DNA of 64,000 nt, taken from Rhizobium sp. Root483D2 (GTDB taxonomy: Bacteria; Pseudomonadota; Alphaproteobacteria; Rhizobiales; Rhizobiaceae). Below are positions 29,251 through 38,468 of the stretch, one piece after another. Positions within the stretch are counted from its first letter, which is position 1, and each line of letters opens with the position of its first letter. The DNA is taken from contig NZ_LMFB01000001.1 of assembly GCF_001426685.1 (NCBI RefSeq), positions 185,985 through 249,984 on the forward strand. Direction: 5' to 3'. The translations under genes and the position numbers were made by a program. The notes under the pieces are model-generated. The model worked only from the letters and a program-made list of their open reading frames with translations. It searched no databases and was not told where the DNA came from.

Positions 29251-29349
29251 CTCTACTTTCCTTGTCTGGCTGAGAGTAATTTACACGGATGGTTCGGCTG
29301 GCTTTCGGCGCGGCGATGCAATCGCATGCGCTGCCCCTCGAGGCCCGTC

Positions 29350-29387
29350 TGCCCTGGCCCCGCCTGCCCTTGCCCTACCTGCCCTGG
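29350..29387. repeat. TGCCCT-rich short repeat between icpA and cheS
   Basis: TGCCCT occurs four times at 29350, 29365, 29371 and 29380 within an otherwise C/T-only stretch on the plus strand, in the icpA-cheS intergenic gap (29251-29413). The corresponding mRNA would be purine-rich. Its role is unknown. Confidence 0.6.
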
Positions 29388-29413
29388 CAATATGTGTTTA
29401 TGCCGGCTCTGCA

Positions 29414-31087
29414 TCAGCGCGCCCACCCGGCAAGGCGGCCCTGAAGGCCGTGGATGTCATCGGCGCCGTCGCTGCTCTCATCCACAGCGCTACCCGGCCG
29501 GCCGGCTGGCGCCGGAATGGCGGGTGCCTGATAGGAGGGTGCGAAAGCGGTCTTGGGCGCCTGGCGCTGGACATGGAACTGCCGGATCGTCTGGCCGAGT
29601 TCGAGAATGACGCTGTGCAGGTCGGCGCAAGTTTCCCTGGCACCGGCGGCCTGATCGGCACTGTCGCCGATTTCAGCGCCGATCCGGCCGAGACCGGCGG
29701 TCGCGGACTGCAGACCTGTGACCTGTCCGGCCGTTTCCTCGGCAATGCCGGCGATGGCATCGTTGATGCCGCGCACCTGCTCGACAATATTGCTGATGGC
29801 ATCCTGCGTGCGGCCAACGCGTTCGACGCCCGCCTCGACCTGGGATTTGGTGCTGGAGACCAGCTGCTTGATTTCCCGCGCGGCGTCGCCCGAGCGCTGC
29901 GCCAAAGCGCGGACTTCCTGGGCGACGACGGCGAAGCCGCGGCCGCTTTCGCCGGCGCGCGCCGCCTCGATGCCGGCATTCAGCGCGAGAAGATTGGTCT
30001 GGAAGGCAATTTCATCGATAACGCCGATGATCTGGCCAATTTTTTCGGCGGACGCTTCGATATCGGCCATGGCGGATATGGCTTGTCCCGCAATCTCGCC
30101 GCTCTTTTCGGCCGACTGGCGGGTCGCAGCGACGCTCTTTTCGGCGGCCCGCGTCTGGCCAGCATTGTGCCGGACCCGGTCGACGATGGCACCGAGCGAC
30201 ATGACAGTCTCGCCAAGCACTTCGGACTGGTCCTTGGCGCGCTGGGCAAACTGTGCGGTCTGGCCGGTAAGATCGCGCGAGGAGGTTTCCATCGCCGTGG
30301 CGCGGTCGGAAAGGCCGATGAACTCGTTCTGGATGACATCGAGTGCGCCGTTCAATTCCATGGCCAGCGGCTGATAGGCCGCAGGCACGTCGCTGGCGGT
30401 ACGGACGGAGAGATCACCCCGGCCAAGCGCCTGGGTGACGCCGCCAAACAGGGCAAGCGCCTCGGCCTCGCCCGCCTTGCGCTGTTCGGCAAGCTGGCGC
30501 TGGTGGCTGTGGCGCTGTTCGTTGAAGCGCAGGGAAACGGAAATTTCGGTATCGACAAAAACAGTGCGAACCAGAGCGGCGACGAGGTCGGTCAGCTCCT
30601 TCCTGTTTGCCTTGCCGAGCGACAGCATCGCTTTCGGCCAGAACTGCTCGATCATCGCACCAATCAGGCGCTCAAGCACCACGGCATGACCGGCGATCTG
30701 CCAGCGCGGGTCGAGACCCATCTTGCTCTCGGTATCCGACAGAACCTTGACACGCTCGGCGTAGAGACTGTCGAACCGGGCGTCGGTCAGCACGCTCCAA
30801 TGCGAGGCCTGCAGGTCGTGCAGCCGGTCGATCTGGCGGTCACTGGTGAAATGGCGGGCGGCGTCGGGGAAGGTCTGCAGGCGCTGGAACAGGTCGCGCA
30901 ATGCCAGCTCGACCTCTGCACCCAACGACTGGCGATGCTTGCGCAGAACTGCGGTCTGGTCTTCATCGAGCCCGGCAAAACGCAAGCGCTCCAGCAGACT
31001 GCCTGCCTGAGCCCTTCTCGTCTGATCTGGCGATGTTTCCTGCCTCACGCTTTTCCCCGGTCCGGTATTCGCTTCTGGAAACCCCAT
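29414..31087 (-). CDS. icpA: Cytoplasmic globin-type chemoreceptor IcpA
   Basis: Cytoplasmic methyl-accepting receptor, first gene of the che operon. The ATG at 31087 ([20 protein letters not shown], 557 aa) follows a GAGA ribosome-like site; the reading frame continues upstream without support. Residues about 30-190 are a protoglobin-like sensor ([39 protein letters not shown] with the candidate haem-proximal His), then a linker and a full MCP signalling domain with [20 protein letters not shown] and [20 protein letters not shown]. No membrane segments. In S. meliloti IcpA is the internal receptor needed for normal chemotaxis. Confidence 0.93.
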   Translation of the reverse strand: MGFPEANTGPGKSVRQETSPDQTRRAQAGSLLERLRFAGLDEDQTAVLRKHRQSLGAEVELALRDLFQRLQTFPDAARHFTSDRQIDRLHDLQASHWSVLTDARFDSLYAERVKVLSDTESKMGLDPRWQIAGHAVVLERLIGAMIEQFWPKAMLSLGKANRKELTDLVAALVRTVFVDTEISVSLRFNEQRHSHQRQLAEQRKAGEAEALALFGGVTQALGRGDLSVRTASDVPAAYQPLAMELNGALDVIQNEFIGLSDRATAMETSSRDLTGQTAQFAQRAKDQSEVLGETVMSLGAIVDRVRHNAGQTRAAEKSVAATRQSAEKSGEIAGQAISAMADIEASAEKIGQIIGVIDEIAFQTNLLALNAGIEAARAGESGRGFAVVAQEVRALAQRSGDAAREIKQLVSSTKSQVEAGVERVGRTQDAISNIVEQVRGINDAIAGIAEETAGQVTGLQSATAGLGRIGAEIGDSADQAAGARETCADLHSVILELGQTIRQFHVQRQAPKTAFAPSYQAPAIPAPAGRPGSAVDESSDGADDIHGLQGRLAGWAR

Positions 31088-31668
31088 GGCTCTCAGAAAT
31101 ATTCTGTAGAAAATCAAACTCTTGCAGCATGTCCGCGCACCGATAAGCGCACGGCGCATCCACTCGCCAACGGATGGTTTCCCAACGGATGGTTTCAAGG
31201 GGCGTTGCCCAAGCGTGCCGCCTTGCAAGACACACATGGCAAAGGCCGCAATGCCGCCTCGCCACGGCGATCGGCCGCTACGTTCCCAAGAAATATCCGG
31301 TGAAAGTGCATACCGGATCAGAACCGGTTCGTCGGTACGGCGTCATGCCTTGCGGGGAAGTAGATTTTCCCACTCCAACGTGTACGACCATGTTTATGGT
31401 TAATTCCTTGCTTGAAGGTTAACGGTTGATCGTCCGTATCTTCTTTCAATAAGATTGCGCGCATATTGCCTCGACCCGGCGCAACCTCCTATAAAATGGG
31501 GGTTTGCGGCGGATCGAGAAACAACAGGTTTTCAATGGTAAAACTTGAGAGTTGATCTTGGCAGACCCCGCCATTAACTACTGCCTATTCTGACCGGCGT
31601 AAGCCATGCGCAAGCATAGCCGGACTAAGTGAAGCGGCATCATGATGATGACGTAGAAGGAACGGGCA
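31088..31668. other. icpA upstream region
   Basis: About 580 bp between icpA (minus) and the 37-codon plus-strand ORF. It should contain the che operon promoter on the minus strand. Visible features are a tandem 15-bp repeat (31167-31196) and an AT-rich stretch at about 31380-31560. No further gene is supported. Confidence 0.5.
31167..31196. repeat. Tandem 15-bp repeat upstream of icpA
   Basis: CCAACGGATGGTTTC is present twice with no spacer, at 31167-31181 and 31182-31196, about 80-110 bp upstream of the icpA start. Perfect direct repeats of this length upstream of an operon are typical of an activator or repressor site, or of a chance duplication. Confidence 0.8.
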
Positions 31669-31782
31669 ATGATTGTTCTGGGACTAAGCGCTACGCTTAT
31701 CGCCACCCTTACACTGGCAGCGGTCTCCATCCTCCTCAATATCGAGCATGACCGTAAGTCATTGAACGCCCGGATTTTCTAG
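31669..31782 (+). CDS. Small 37-aa single-pass membrane protein
   Basis: An ATG at 31669 preceded by AGAAGGAACGGGCA (ribosome site GAAGGA 8 nt upstream) opens a 37-codon frame ending with TAG at 31780-31782. The peptide has one hydrophobic segment (LGLSATLIATLTLAAVSILL) followed by a charged tail (EHDRKSLNARIF). This is the pattern of a small inner-membrane protein. Upstream, the AT-rich region 31400-31560 could hold a promoter. It is convergent with rhaK. No homologue is known to me; calling it real rests on the ribosome site and the clean transmembrane pattern. Confidence 0.55.
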   Translation: MIVLGLSATLIATLTLAAVSILLNIEHDRKSLNARIF

Positions 31783-31937
31783 GAAATAGTTGAACCGCAC
31801 TTGCGCTGGCAAGCATTGACGCCTGCAAGCGGCGCATGTTTGCGAGATCCGGCAGCGGCGGGAAAGCCAGGTATTTATATGCCACTGCGGCAAGATGATC
31901 CGGAGGCGCGGTTTACGGAGACTGTTGCCGGCGATCT

Positions 31938-33335
31938 TCAATGCGGAACGGACGGCGCAAGCTTGGACGACAAAGCGTGAACGAGCTCTGCCCAGCGGGC
32001 CGCATAGGCCGCATAAGCTTGCGAAACCTCACCCTCGAATTCCACCGTATGCGCCTGCGCCCGGCTGCCGTCGGCAAGGCATGCGGCGCCCAGGCTGGTG
32101 CCGGTGGCGCTCTGGCTGCCGATCAGCACCGGACGCCTAGTTGCGGCTTTCAGCATGCGCAGATAGCTTGAATTGACCGCAAACGGCCCCTCGACGACGA
32201 TCTCGCCTTCGGCGCCGATCAGGTCCAGTGAACTCGCCGTCATCATCGCCAGGTGGAAGGAGACGACGGCAAGCCGTTGCGGGCCCGTGAGGGAGGCCTC
32301 GTCACAGGTCCAGCGCGCGCCTGCATGCGGGAATGGCCCGGAGCCTTCCGGCACCGAGGGCAACAGCATCCACTGCGCGGCGGCAACCTGCGCCTCCATC
32401 TCTTCGGATACCTCGACCGTTGCATCGGGGATAAGGGTCGAGAATGCCCGTCCGCCCATGAAACGGGCGGAGGGAACGGGATCGCCGAGCGCATTGACAT
32501 TGATCAGCGTGTCGCGCGCCTCGTCGAGCGCCACCTTGCGCGCGCCCATCGCCATCATCACCACCCAGGTGCCGGTGGACACGACCGAGAAGGGTGCCGC
32601 CCGCGTCAGCACATGCGGCAAAAGCGAGGAGTTGGAATCGTGGATACCGCAATAGACCGGCAGCCCCTCCGGCAGGCTGGCATCCCGTGCGGCCTGCGGC
32701 GTCAAGCCGCCGAGAATATCGCTGGCGCGGCGCACCGGCGCAAACAGCGGACGCCAGCCACGGGCATCGACCATGGTAGAAAAATCTGCGGTATAGGGGT
32801 TCCACAGATCGGTATGGCAGCCGAGCGAGGTCAGTTCCGTCGAGCGAACCCCGGTCAGGCGGTAGGACCAGTATTGCGCATAGGTGAGGATACTGGCGAC
32901 CTTAGCGAAACGGTCGGGATAGGTCTGTTCCTGCCAGTAGATCTGGGCGCCGATATTCAACCCCATCGGCAATCTGGCGGCACCGGTTTCGGCAAAGGGC
33001 GGACGCACCTTTTCATAAGCGTCCGCCAGCGTGTCGGGGCCGGTGAATTCATAGTCGAGCAGCGGCAGGGCAAGATCGCCGTTCTTGTCGAGCAGGACGG
33101 CGGTTGCCCCATGGGTGGTGACCGAGATCGCATCGAACGGTGTCTCTTCGTACAGCGCAGCGAGGCTCTGAGTGATGAAGCGGTACAGACGCTCGACGTC
33201 GAAATGCGGGTAGAGGCCTTCGGAGACGACGCTGTTTGCGGTCTTGCGCACGGCCGTTTCCTCGAACCGGTCGAGATCGACCAAAGCGACCTTGGCATTC
33301 GTCTTGCCGATATCGATGACAGCGATGGTTTTCAT
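31938..33335 (-). CDS. rhaK: L-rhamnulose/rhamnose kinase RhaK (FGGY family)
   Basis: Sugar kinase of the rhizobial rhamnose locus, which in Rhizobium leguminosarum is also needed for ABC-transporter function. The 465-aa protein starts with the ATPase-fold motif AVIDIGKTNAKVALVD and has the second FGGY domain near residues 250-460 (FSVVSTGTWVVMMAMG, GRAFSTLIPDATVEV). Last gene of rhaSTPQUK, 4 bp downstream of rhaU. Specific substrate is inferred from context. Confidence 0.93.
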   Translation of the reverse strand: MKTIAVIDIGKTNAKVALVDLDRFEETAVRKTANSVVSEGLYPHFDVERLYRFITQSLAALYEETPFDAISVTTHGATAVLLDKNGDLALPLLDYEFTGPDTLADAYEKVRPPFAETGAARLPMGLNIGAQIYWQEQTYPDRFAKVASILTYAQYWSYRLTGVRSTELTSLGCHTDLWNPYTADFSTMVDARGWRPLFAPVRRASDILGGLTPQAARDASLPEGLPVYCGIHDSNSSLLPHVLTRAAPFSVVSTGTWVVMMAMGARKVALDEARDTLINVNALGDPVPSARFMGGRAFSTLIPDATVEVSEEMEAQVAAAQWMLLPSVPEGSGPFPHAGARWTCDEASLTGPQRLAVVSFHLAMMTASSLDLIGAEGEIVVEGPFAVNSSYLRMLKAATRRPVLIGSQSATGTSLGAACLADGSRAQAHTVEFEGEVSQAYAAYAARWAELVHALSSKLAPSVPH

Positions 33336-33339
33336 GGCA

Positions 33340-33654
33340 TTACTTCATGTGAAAGACGGTTGTCAGCGGCACGGCGACAGGCTCGTTACCGGCCTTCACC
33401 TCCATGATATCAGCCATATGGGCCCACCATTTCTGCATCACCGGATGGTTCGGCAGATCGGCCATGGTGTGGTCATCGCGCCGCCAGAGAACGCCGAACA
33501 GAAGGCCGGTTTCCTCGTCGAGATGGATTGAATAATCGGAAACACCGGCATCGGTCAGAAGTGCTGCCAGTTCCGGCCAGATCGCATCATGGCGGGCCTT
33601 GTATTCCCCGGCCATGCCCGGATTGAGCCGCATGCGGAACGCATATTTTTCCAT
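33340..33654 (-). CDS. rhaU: L-rhamnose mutarotase RhaU
   Basis: Interconverts alpha- and beta-L-rhamnose. The 104-aa protein begins [20 protein letters not shown] and has the mutarotase block [20 protein letters not shown] with His22, then [17 protein letters not shown] and [18 protein letters not shown]. Length and sequence fit the RhaM/RhaU family closely. The ATG at 33654 lies 8 bp after the rhaQ stop. Confidence 0.96.
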   Translation of the reverse strand: MEKYAFRMRLNPGMAGEYKARHDAIWPELAALLTDAGVSDYSIHLDEETGLLFGVLWRRDDHTMADLPNHPVMQKWWAHMADIMEVKAGNEPVAVPLTTVFHMK

Positions 33655-33662
33655 GGGTATCC

Positions 33663-34664
33663 TCAATGCGCCCGGCGGCGGGCGCGCGACCACAGAATCG
33701 GCAATGCGATGACGGAAATCAACAGCACGCCGATGAAGATTGACATGACGATACCCGGCACGTTCAGGAGCCCGAAGCCGAAGGTGACCATGCCCATGAT
33801 GAAGGCGGCCAGCACCACGCCCGGAATGGTGCCGGAGCCGCCAAGGATGCTGACGCCGCCAAGCACCACCATCGTCACCACTTCCAGCTCGACGCCGAGC
33901 GCAATCGACGGGCGGGTGGAGCCGAGGCGCGAGGTCAGGCAGATCGAGGCGATGCCCGCCATCAGGCCCGTGAGCAAAAACAGGATGAACTTGACCCGGC
34001 CGACCCGGACGCCGGAAAACAGCGCTGCCGTCTGGTTGTTGCCGATGGCATAGACGGCGCGGCCGAAATTGGTCTTGTGCAGCAGTACGCTGTAGATGAT
34101 GGCGAAGAACACGAACAGCGCGAATTCGAACGAGAACACCCACCAGACATAGCCCTGGCCGAAATAGGCAAAGCTCGCCGGATAGCCCGTATAGGCCTTA
34201 TCCCCGAGGATGATGAAGGACAGGCCGCGAAACAGGCTCATCGTGCCAATCGTGACGACGATCGAGGGCAGGCCAAGCCCCGTGATCAAAAGGCCGTTGA
34301 CCGCGCCGCAGACGAGACCGGTGCCAAGGCCGACGACGACCAGCATCGGCGTATCGGCGCCCATGGTGACGGCAAGCCCCATGGCTGTCGACGACAGGGC
34401 GATGATCGAGGCAACGGAAAGGTCGATCTCGCCGGAAATGATCACCAGCGCCATGGCAAAGGCGATCAGCGCCTTTTCAGTGAAATTGAACGTCGCGTCG
34501 GAGAGGTTCCAAGGATCGAGGAAATAAGGCGAGGCAAACGAGTTGATGGCAAAGATCAGGATCGCCACGACCAGCAGCAGGCTTTCCCAGCTTTTCAGCG
34601 CACGGCTGCCCCGGCTCTGCAGCCGGTCCGGAATGATCCTCGGTGAAAGATGCGTTTCCGCCAT
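33663..34664 (-). CDS. rhaQ: Rhamnose ABC transporter permease RhaQ
   Basis: Inner-membrane permease of the ribose-type (BPD_transp_2) family. The ATG at 34664 ([12 protein letters not shown], 333 aa) overlaps the rhaP stop as ATGA. About 8-9 hydrophobic segments and the family motifs [19 protein letters not shown] and [20 protein letters not shown] are visible. The longer frame upstream of this ATG overlaps rhaP and is rejected. Confidence 0.94.
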   Translation of the reverse strand: MAETHLSPRIIPDRLQSRGSRALKSWESLLLVVAILIFAINSFASPYFLDPWNLSDATFNFTEKALIAFAMALVIISGEIDLSVASIIALSSTAMGLAVTMGADTPMLVVVGLGTGLVCGAVNGLLITGLGLPSIVVTIGTMSLFRGLSFIILGDKAYTGYPASFAYFGQGYVWWVFSFEFALFVFFAIIYSVLLHKTNFGRAVYAIGNNQTAALFSGVRVGRVKFILFLLTGLMAGIASICLTSRLGSTRPSIALGVELEVVTMVVLGGVSILGGSGTIPGVVLAAFIMGMVTFGFGLLNVPGIVMSIFIGVLLISVIALPILWSRARRRAH

Positions 34665-35641
34665 CAGACCGCCTCCGCTTTCTTCAAAATGACACGGCCC
34701 TTGCGCTTCTCGGTCCGGGCATTGACCGCGACCGCGATGATGATCACCGTTCCGGAAATCGCCAGCTGGGCAAAGGGCGAGATATTGATGACCGGCAGCG
34801 CATTCTTGATAACGCCGAGAAACAGGCTGCCGAGCACGGCACCGCCGACGGAACCGATGCCACCGGCAATCGAAATGCCGCCGATGACGCAGGCCGCGAT
34901 GATATCGAGTTCGAAGCCGGCGGCGATATCGACATAGGCGACCGCATAGCGCGACACCCAGAGATAGCCGGAAAGCCCGGCAAGACCGCCCGACAGGCAA
35001 TAGGCGAGGAACCGAGTGCGGCCGACATCGATGCCGGTATAGACGGCGGCATGCGGATTGCCACCGACGGCAAAGAAGGCACGGCCGACCGGCGTGCGCG
35101 TCATCAGGATATAGACGGCGGCGATGGCCAGAACCGAGAGCCAGGACAGGACCGGAAAGCCGATGAGCGGCGCGCGCGGCAGGGCCTTGAACGCATCGCT
35201 CATCTGATGGGCGTTGATCCAGGCGCCTTTGCTCAAGAGAAAGATCGTGCCCCGGAAAATGGTCAGCGTGCCGAGCGTCACGACGATCGGCGGAATGTCG
35301 AGCTTCCAGACCAGCAGGCCGTTGATCGAGCCGAGTGCGGCGCCGAGCGCCACCACGGCGAGGATGACCAGCGGGATCGGGATGCCCGGAAAGGCGGCAT
35401 TGACCATTGCGGCGACCATGCCTGACAACGCCAGATTGGCGGCCATCGACAGATCGATGCAGCGCGTCAGGATGACCGCCATCTGGCCGAGCGCCAGGAT
35501 GATGAGGATCGAGGTGTCATTATAGACGCGCGCCAGATTGGCGGGGGCCACGAAACCCGGGAAGCGCAGCGCGATCAGGAAGACCAGAGCGATGATAGCG
35601 ATGACCAGAAGGATTTCACGGTTCTTCAGCAGCTTTGCCAT
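34664..35641 (-). CDS. rhaP: Rhamnose ABC transporter permease RhaP
   Basis: Second permease of the rhamnose importer, 325 aa, with the same architecture as RhaQ: multiple membrane segments, AVILTRCIDLSMAANLALSG and CVIGGISIAGGIGSVGGAVL. Positively charged C-terminus. It overlaps the rhaT stop by 1 bp and rhaQ by 1 bp, so translation of rhaT-P-Q is coupled. Confidence 0.95.
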   Translation of the reverse strand: MAKLLKNREILLVIAIIALVFLIALRFPGFVAPANLARVYNDTSILIILALGQMAVILTRCIDLSMAANLALSGMVAAMVNAAFPGIPIPLVILAVVALGAALGSINGLLVWKLDIPPIVVTLGTLTIFRGTIFLLSKGAWINAHQMSDAFKALPRAPLIGFPVLSWLSVLAIAAVYILMTRTPVGRAFFAVGGNPHAAVYTGIDVGRTRFLAYCLSGGLAGLSGYLWVSRYAVAYVDIAAGFELDIIAACVIGGISIAGGIGSVGGAVLGSLFLGVIKNALPVINISPFAQLAISGTVIIIAVAVNARTEKRKGRVILKKAEAV

Positions 35642-37137
35642 TATGCGGCCTCCCCGATGCCGGCGGCGGCCCGGACCAGCTTTTCCGCCGTCAGCTCGGT
35701 GCGTTCGAAACGCCCGGCGATGCGGCCTTCGCGCATGACGATGACGCGGTCGGCCATGCCCATGATTTCGGGAATTTCGGAGGAGACCATTATGACGCTC
35801 AACCCCTGCCCTGCCAGTTCGCTCATGAAGGCATGCACCGCAGCCTTGGAGCCGATATCGATGCCCTTGGTCGGCTCATCCAGAATGATCACCTTCGGCT
35901 GCGTCGCCAGCCATTTGGCGATGACCACCTTCTGCTGGTTGCCGCCCGACAGCGTGCCGACATCCTGATCGAGCGAGGCGGCGCGCAGGTCGAGGCGCTG
36001 CGTATATTCGCGCGCCAGGGCAAATTCATTGGCAAGCTTGAGGAAGCCGGAGCGGGATGTTTTCTGCAGCGAGGGCAGCGTGACGTTCTGGAAGATCGGC
36101 AGGCCGATAATGGCGCCCTGACGGCCGCGCTCTTCCGGCACATAGACGATACCGGCCTCGATCGCTTCGGCGGGAGAGCGGATGACGAGGACGTCGCCAT
36201 TCAACTTGATCGCCCCGGCTGATGGCCTTGTGATGCCGATCAGCGACTGCATGAATTCGGAACGGCCGGCACCGATCAGGCCGTAGAAGCCGAGGATTTC
36301 GCCGCGCCGCAGTTCGAAATTGATGTCTTCAAATTCGGTCGGATGGCGATAGCCCGAAACCGTCAGGACCGGCTCGCCGATGGCAACATCGACCTTGGGG
36401 AAGACCTGGCCGACATCGCGGCCGATCATCATCTTCACCAGTTGATCCTGGTTCACATCGGCAATCAGGCCCTCGCCAACCATGCCGCCATCGCGAAACA
36501 CGGTATAGCGGTCGGCGATGCGGAAGATCTCATCGAACTTGTGGCTGATGAACAGGATCGCCTTGCCATCCGCCTTCAGCCGGTCGATCAGCTCATAGAG
36601 CTCGTGGATTTCCTTGTGCGACAGGGCCGCCGTCGGCTCATCCATGATGACAACGCTGGCATCGATCGACAGGGCGCGGGCAATCGCCACCATATGCTTG
36701 TTGGCGATGCCCAAATCGCGCAACCGGATGGTCGGATCGATGTTTGCGCCGACGCGGGCGAGCAGGTCGCGGGCATTATTGTTGAGTTTCGTCCAGTCGA
36801 TCAGGCCGAAACGGCCGCGTGGTGCGTGGCCGAGAAAGATGTTTTCAGCGACCGACAATTCGTCAAACAGCACCGTTTCCTGATGGATGGCGGTGACCCC
36901 GGCATGGGCCGCAGACAGGGCGGTGGGAAAATGGGTTTCCGTGCCAGCGACACGGATCGTGCCGCCGTCCGGCTGGTAGATGCCGGTGAGGATCTTGACG
37001 AGGGTCGATTTGCCCGCACCATTTTCGCCGATCAGCGCCGTGACCGAACCGGGATACAGAGCGAGCGAGACCCCAGACAGCGCTTTCACGCCCGGAAAGG
37101 ACTTGGATATGCCCTCAAGAGCAACGGCGGGCTTCAT
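35641..37137 (-). CDS. rhaT: Rhamnose ABC transporter ATP-binding protein RhaT
   Basis: Fused dual-ATPase subunit of a ribose-type importer. I use the ATG at 37137 (MKPAVALEGISKSFPGV, 498 aa); a start 13 codons upstream has no ribosome site. Domain 1: Walker A LIGENGAGKSTLVKIL and Walker B VVIMDEPTAALSHKEIHEL. Domain 2 has the degenerate Walker A GLIGAGRSEF and LSGGNQQKVVIAKWLATQPK with Walker B VIILDEPTKGIDIGSKAAVH. Separated from rhaS by about 220 bp holding a RIME-like element. Confidence 0.95.
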   Translation of the reverse strand: MKPAVALEGISKSFPGVKALSGVSLALYPGSVTALIGENGAGKSTLVKILTGIYQPDGGTIRVAGTETHFPTALSAAHAGVTAIHQETVLFDELSVAENIFLGHAPRGRFGLIDWTKLNNNARDLLARVGANIDPTIRLRDLGIANKHMVAIARALSIDASVVIMDEPTAALSHKEIHELYELIDRLKADGKAILFISHKFDEIFRIADRYTVFRDGGMVGEGLIADVNQDQLVKMMIGRDVGQVFPKVDVAIGEPVLTVSGYRHPTEFEDINFELRRGEILGFYGLIGAGRSEFMQSLIGITRPSAGAIKLNGDVLVIRSPAEAIEAGIVYVPEERGRQGAIIGLPIFQNVTLPSLQKTSRSGFLKLANEFALAREYTQRLDLRAASLDQDVGTLSGGNQQKVVIAKWLATQPKVIILDEPTKGIDIGSKAAVHAFMSELAGQGLSVIMVSSEIPEIMGMADRVIVMREGRIAGRFERTELTAEKLVRAAAGIGEAA

Positions 37138-37212
37138 CCGCGATGTGGTCGTTTCCTGCAGCAAGAGGCAATCCACCGTTTGGGTTTGATTGGAATAGCG
37201 GGGGCTCGGCGA

Positions 37213-37352
37213 CCTCCCTCTTCTCCCCAGCGGGGAGAAGGTGACCCGAAGGGTCGGATGAGGGGGCCAGCGGCATCGTCAGCATATGCCGCACCACCCC
37301 CTCATCGCCTCGTTTCACTCGGCACTTCTCCCCGCTGGGGAGAAGAGAACCT
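37213..37352. repeat. RIME-like palindromic element between rhaS and rhaT
   Basis: Two 21-bp palindromes, CTTCTCCCCAGCGGGGAGAAG (37220-37240) and its near-copy at 37325-37345, flank an inner inverted repeat GATGAGGGGG (37257-37266) and CCCCCTCATC (37297-37306). A GACCC-GAA-GGGTC hairpin lies at 37243-37255. This is the layout of a rhizobial intergenic mosaic element. It is inside the rhaSTPQUK operon and can form strong hairpins in the mRNA downstream of rhaS. Confidence 0.85.
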
Positions 37353-37357
37353 TCAAC

Positions 37358-38347
37358 TCAGAAGATCTTTGCGAACTCTTCGACGTTCTTGGCGTCATAG
37401 ACGAACGGGTCGGCCATGGCGCCTTCGTTGTTGTCGTCGAGCTTGACGGTGCCCATGCGGCCCATCTTCAGTTCGGCGCCCGGCTTGGCTTCAGCGCCGC
37501 CGATCAGGTCATAGGCAATCATGGTGGCGGAATAGCCGAGGTCGATCGGGTTCCAGATGGCGAAGGACTTCGACGAGCCGGCCTTGACGTGACCGGCCAT
37601 TTCCGAGGGAAGGCCGAGACCGGTGACGTTGATCTGGCCGACCTTGCCGGCGTCTTCGACAGCTTGCGCTGCGGCAACGATGCCCACGGAAGTCGGCGCG
37701 ATGATCGCCTTCAGGTTCGGGTAGGACTGGATCAGGCCCTGCGTCTCGCGGTAGGACTTGTCGGCAAGGTCGTCGCCATAGACGGTGGCTACGACGTTGA
37801 TGCCCTTGTAGTTGCCCTGGACCTTCTTCATTTCCTCGATCCAGACATTCTGGTTGGTCGAGGTGGCGGTTGCCGAGAGAACGGCGACATCGCCGCCATC
37901 CGGCAGCTGGTCGGCGGCAAGCTTGATGATCATGTTGCCGATCAGCGGGCTGGACGACGGGTTGAGATGCATCAGGCGGCCGTCCTTGGCGACGCCCGAA
38001 TCCCAGGAAATCACCTTGATGCCGCGGTCCATCGCCTTTTTCAGGGCCGGAACCAGCGCGTCCGTATCGTTGGCGGAGACAGCGATCGCATCGACCTTCT
38101 GGGCGATCAGCGAATTGATGACTTCGATCTGGCCTTCGGCCGTCGTCGTCGTCGGGCCGGTGTAGATCACCTCGACATCGCCGAGTTCCTTGGCGGCTTC
38201 CTGCGCGCCCTTGTTGGCGGCTTCAAAGAAGCCGATGCCGAGCGCCTTGACAACCAGCGCAATCTTCTTGTTTTCCGCATGCGCGGCGTTTGCCATCAGT
38301 GCCAGCGAAACCGCTGTCGTGACCATCAATGCCTTCAGAATTTTCAT
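37358..38347 (-). CDS. rhaS: Rhamnose ABC transporter substrate-binding protein RhaS
   Basis: Periplasmic sugar-binding protein of the importer. The 329-aa product has a Sec signal (MKILKALMVTTAVSLALMAN, cleavage near AHA-EN), then the periplasmic binding protein 4 domain (KKIALVVKALGIGFFEAANK, VDAIAVSANDTDALVPALKK, LKAIIAPTSVGIVAAAQAVE). First structural gene after rhaR, with a 121-bp gap. Rhamnose as ligand is inferred from the operon. Confidence 0.95.
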   Translation of the reverse strand: MKILKALMVTTAVSLALMANAAHAENKKIALVVKALGIGFFEAANKGAQEAAKELGDVEVIYTGPTTTTAEGQIEVINSLIAQKVDAIAVSANDTDALVPALKKAMDRGIKVISWDSGVAKDGRLMHLNPSSSPLIGNMIIKLAADQLPDGGDVAVLSATATSTNQNVWIEEMKKVQGNYKGINVVATVYGDDLADKSYRETQGLIQSYPNLKAIIAPTSVGIVAAAQAVEDAGKVGQINVTGLGLPSEMAGHVKAGSSKSFAIWNPIDLGYSATMIAYDLIGGAEAKPGAELKMGRMGTVKLDDNNEGAMADPFVYDAKNVEEFAKIF

Positions 38348-38468
38348 GACGTTCTCCTCCCAGAAGCCGCGCGGTCACAATGATCGCGTTCGTTCGGCTG
38401 TATGCTCTCAAACTCTGCCTATGGGCGTGGAGCCATAGGCGCTTCCCACTCCCCTCCTCCCGCCGGCC

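Noticed and set aside
29147-31303. A 718-codon plus-strand open frame
   Set aside because: Antisense to icpA, no recognisable protein family.
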